NCBI GenBank assembly: GCA_036393975.1
Contig: DASWFZ010000178.1
Span: forward strand, 1 to 6,529
DNA from: 13-1-40CM-64-14 sp036393975
Lineage (GTDB): Bacteria; Sysuimicrobiota; Sysuimicrobiia; Sysuimicrobiales; Kaftiobacteriaceae
DNA: 6,529 nt
Reading direction: 5' to 3'
Part shown: positions 5,164 through 6,529 of the stretch, one piece after another
Numbering within the stretch: position 1 is the first letter of the stretch
How the letters are laid out: every line of letters starts with the position of its first letter
Translations under genes and position numbers: made by a program
Notes under the pieces: model-generated
The model's input: the letters and a program-made list of their open reading frames with translations, nothing else
The model's database searches: none
What the model was told of the DNA's origin: nothing

Positions 5164-6134
5164 TACTCGACCACCTGATCCGCCCGCTGCAGGAGCGACG
5201 GCGGGATCGTGAGCCCGAGGGCTCGGGCGGTTTTGAGGTTGATGACCAGTTCGAACTTCGTGGGTTGCTCCACGGGGAGGTCGGCGGGCTTCGCTCCTTT
5301 GAGGATCTTGTCGGCGTAGCCCGCCGCGCGACGGTAGATGTCGAAGTTGTCGGCACTATATGAAATCAGACCACCGCTCTGTACGAATTCCTTCCACTCG
5401 TAGATGGTAGGTATCTGCTTCGTCGCGGCTCGGTCGATGATCTGCTTGCGCTGCACGTTGAACATCGGGCTGACGAGGACGATCAAGCCTTCAGCCTGTC
5501 CTGACGCTATCGCTGAAAAAGCAGCGTCGAAGTCGCCGACACCTCGCGCCTCCACCGCCTTCACACTCATCCCCATGGGCCGGGCTTCGGCTTTAGTCTC
5601 CTTCAGTGTCTGCTTCAACGTCTCTTTACGAAGGCTCCCGGGTTGCCAGAGAATGACGACCCGCCTCAGCGAAGGCGCGATCTCTTTCAAGAGCGCAAGC
5701 CGCTTACCGGTGAGTTGAGGCGCGATTTCGGTGAGGCCGGTGATATTACCGGCGATGGCTCCAAACGCGACGGGGTCGGCACCGAGGGTCATAATGATCG
5801 GGATACTTGTGGTCGCCTGCTTGGCGGCGAGTAACGCAGGGGCCGGCCCCGCCACGATTACGGTGGCCTGTGCGCGGACGAGTGCCGTCGCGAGTTCCGG
5901 CAGCACCTCGTTGTTGCCATCGGTGTACTGGGTGTCGAGGATGAAGCTCTGCCCTTCGACGTACCCCAGGTCTCGCATTCCCTGACGAAAGGCGTCGAGA
6001 TATGGCGAAGGTGCGGATGCAGAGCCCGTCCACATCCACCCTACTCGGGGGAGTCGGGTTACCTGCTGAGCGTCAGAGGCGGGCGGTACGAAGAGCAGCG
6101 TGACGGTAACGAAAAGGGCGGCGACGATGTTCAT
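5163..6134 (-). CDS. ABC transporter substrate-binding protein, second paralogue
   Basis: The product has 323 residues of the same family as the gene at 4171. I start it at ATG 6134, preceded by GGAGGGTGAC (a good ribosome site), not at the upstream ATG 6161, which would add nine non-leader residues. The leader (MNIVAALFVTVTLLFVPPAS, then DAQQ) is hydrophobic but has no basic residue and no RR, unlike its neighbours. The mature protein shows LPRVGWMWTG, MRDLGYVEGQS, ALLAAKQATTSIPIIM and the conserved C-terminal YADKILKGAKPADLPVEQPT block. The loop before GNITG (residues ~121-130) is about six residues shorter than in the downstream paralogue and lacks its HPG step, which could alter ligand binding. 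It overlaps the next gene by one base (TAATG) and follows the 6136-6306 stub with a 1-nt gap. Confidence 0.92.
   Translation of the reverse strand: MNIVAALFVTVTLLFVPPASDAQQVTRLPRVGWMWTGSASAPSPYLDAFRQGMRDLGYVEGQSFILDTQYTDGNNEVLPELATALVRAQATVIVAGPAPALLAAKQATTSIPIIMTLGADPVAFGAIAGNITGLTEIAPQLTGKRLALLKEIAPSLRRVVILWQPGSLRKETLKQTLKETKAEARPMGMSVKAVEARGVGDFDAAFSAIASGQAEGLIVLVSPMFNVQRKQIIDRAATKQIPTIYEWKEFVQSGGLISYSADNFDIYRRAAGYADKILKGAKPADLPVEQPTKFELVINLKTARALGLTIPPSLLQRADQVVE
5172..5195. repeat. SBP 3'-end repeat, copy 2
   Basis: Identical 24-bp core shared with 4180-4203 and 6315-6338. The longer similar block covers about 5163-5330. Confidence 0.9.
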
Positions 6135-6135
6135 G

Positions 6136-6306
6136 TCACCCTCCAGCACGAGGATGGCCACGGCGGTGGGATTCGAGAGACGGCGCCGAGTTAACTAGAT
6201 ACCCAATCGTCACGGTCTTGCCCACCTTATACTGCTGCGCCTCGGCCAGGAGCGGCGCGGCGAGGAGGCTGCCGCTCAGGGCGCTAAGGAATGTGCGCCG
6301 GTCCAT
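6136..6306 (-). pseudogene. Stub of an ABC substrate-binding protein: leader plus start of mature domain
   Basis: The ATG at 6306 overlaps the stop of the upstream SBP (TGATG). It encodes 56 residues: a textbook family leader, MDRRTFLSALSGSLLAAPLL followed by AEAQQ, then YKVGKTVTIGYLVNSAPSLE and SH, which matches the first beta strand of mature SBPs (K.V.RIGYL...). After 'SLESH' the peptide degenerates (RRGHPRAGG) and stops at TGA 6138-6136, one base before the ATG of the next SBP. About 85% of a normal SBP is missing. The leader is well preserved and the coupling on both sides is tight. I therefore infer an internal deletion in a tandem array that left a translated stub. It could also act as a leader ORF passing ribosomes to the next gene. 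Confidence 0.75.
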
Positions 6307-6529
6307 CAGTCGATCACCTGATCCGCCCGCTGCAGGAGCGACGGCGGGATCGTCAGGCCGAGGGCCTTGGCGGTCTTGAGGTTGATGACCAGATCGAACT
6401 TGCTCGGCTGCTCGACCGGAAGATCGGCGGGCTTCGCACCTTTGCGAATCTTGGCCACATACGTGGCGGCATGTCCGATATTGTCCGCGAGACTCGGCCC
6501 GTAAGACATGAGTCCACCCTCGTCCACGT
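6306..6529 (-). CDS. ABC transporter substrate-binding protein, C-terminal part (cut by window edge)
   Basis: The last ~74 codons of a third family member run in from beyond the window end and stop at TGA 6308-6306. Visible are VDEGGLMSYGPS (the VDAGGLMSYG equivalent of the 4171 gene), KIRKGAKPADLPVEQPSKFD and LTIPPSLLQRADQVID, the hallmark C-terminus of the PF04392 family. The GTG at 6527 is an internal codon, not a start. Its stop overlaps the start of the stub at 6136-6306. It is the most promoter-proximal visible member of the operon; promoter and any transporter components would be outside the window. Confidence 0.9.
   Translation of the reverse strand, partial: VDEGGLMSYGPSLADNIGHAATYVAKIRKGAKPADLPVEQPSKFDLVINLKTAKALGLTIPPSLLQRADQVID
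6315..6338. repeat. SBP 3'-end repeat, copy 3
   Basis: Identical 24-bp core shared with 4180-4203 and 5172-5195. The longer similar block covers about 6306-6465. Confidence 0.9.

Noticed and set aside
5404..5985. Several plus-strand frames antisense to the second SBP
   Set aside because: All mirror the SBP coding sequence, with Cys/Ala/Arg-rich shadow composition.
1..6529. CRISPR array, tRNA or rRNA genes
   Set aside because: No regularly spaced direct repeats, and no tRNA cloverleaf or rRNA-like segment was recognised on either strand by eye.

Overview
This is a high-GC bacterial window of an accessory, decaying type. No single gene fixes the taxonomy. The tandem COG2984/PF04392-type ABC substrate-binding proteins with 'RRTFLS' signal peptides, together with a DUF1059 protein and high GC, resemble soil or groundwater lineages such as Candidatus Rokubacteria/Methylomirabilota or some Proteobacteria. 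This assignment is inference from family composition only.

Region 1 (1-1464) is gene wreckage. It holds a degraded N-terminus of what looks like a beta-lactamase-family serine hydrolase (minus strand, interrupted by a 9-bp-arm palindrome). Next is a large serine recombinase pseudogene that lacks its catalytic domain and carries two frameshifts. Last is the C-terminal scrap of an IS3-family transposase. Positions 1465-1738 hold no recognisable gene.

Region 2 (1739-4039) is a same-strand string of very small genes, about 50-100 codons each, separated by hairpin-bearing spacers. Two encode related small proteins (1739 and 2449). One has a CxxC...CxC motif behind a strong ribosome binding site (2179). 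One has a CxxC...HxxxC motif (2656). One is a charged helical ORF with no normal start codon (3054). One is a short coiled coil (3403). The last is a clear DUF1059 protein (3848). A 21-bp sequence recurs exactly after two of these genes as one arm of a hairpin, which gives the region a cassette-like look.

Region 3 (3999-6529, minus strand) is a tandem array of periplasmic substrate-binding proteins. Reading in the direction of transcription it contains: the C-terminus of one SBP running in from outside the window; a 56-aa stub that has only a signal peptide and the start of the mature domain; a full SBP; a second full SBP; and a final 54-aa stub. Junctions are TGATG, a 1-nt gap, TAATG and a 7-nt gap, which suggests a translationally coupled operon. 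The last 70 or so codons of the three SBP 3' ends are near-identical repeats. The stubs therefore look like relics of duplication and deletion within the array. No permease or ATPase is present in the window. A hairpin at 4038-4074 separates this operon from the convergent small-gene string.
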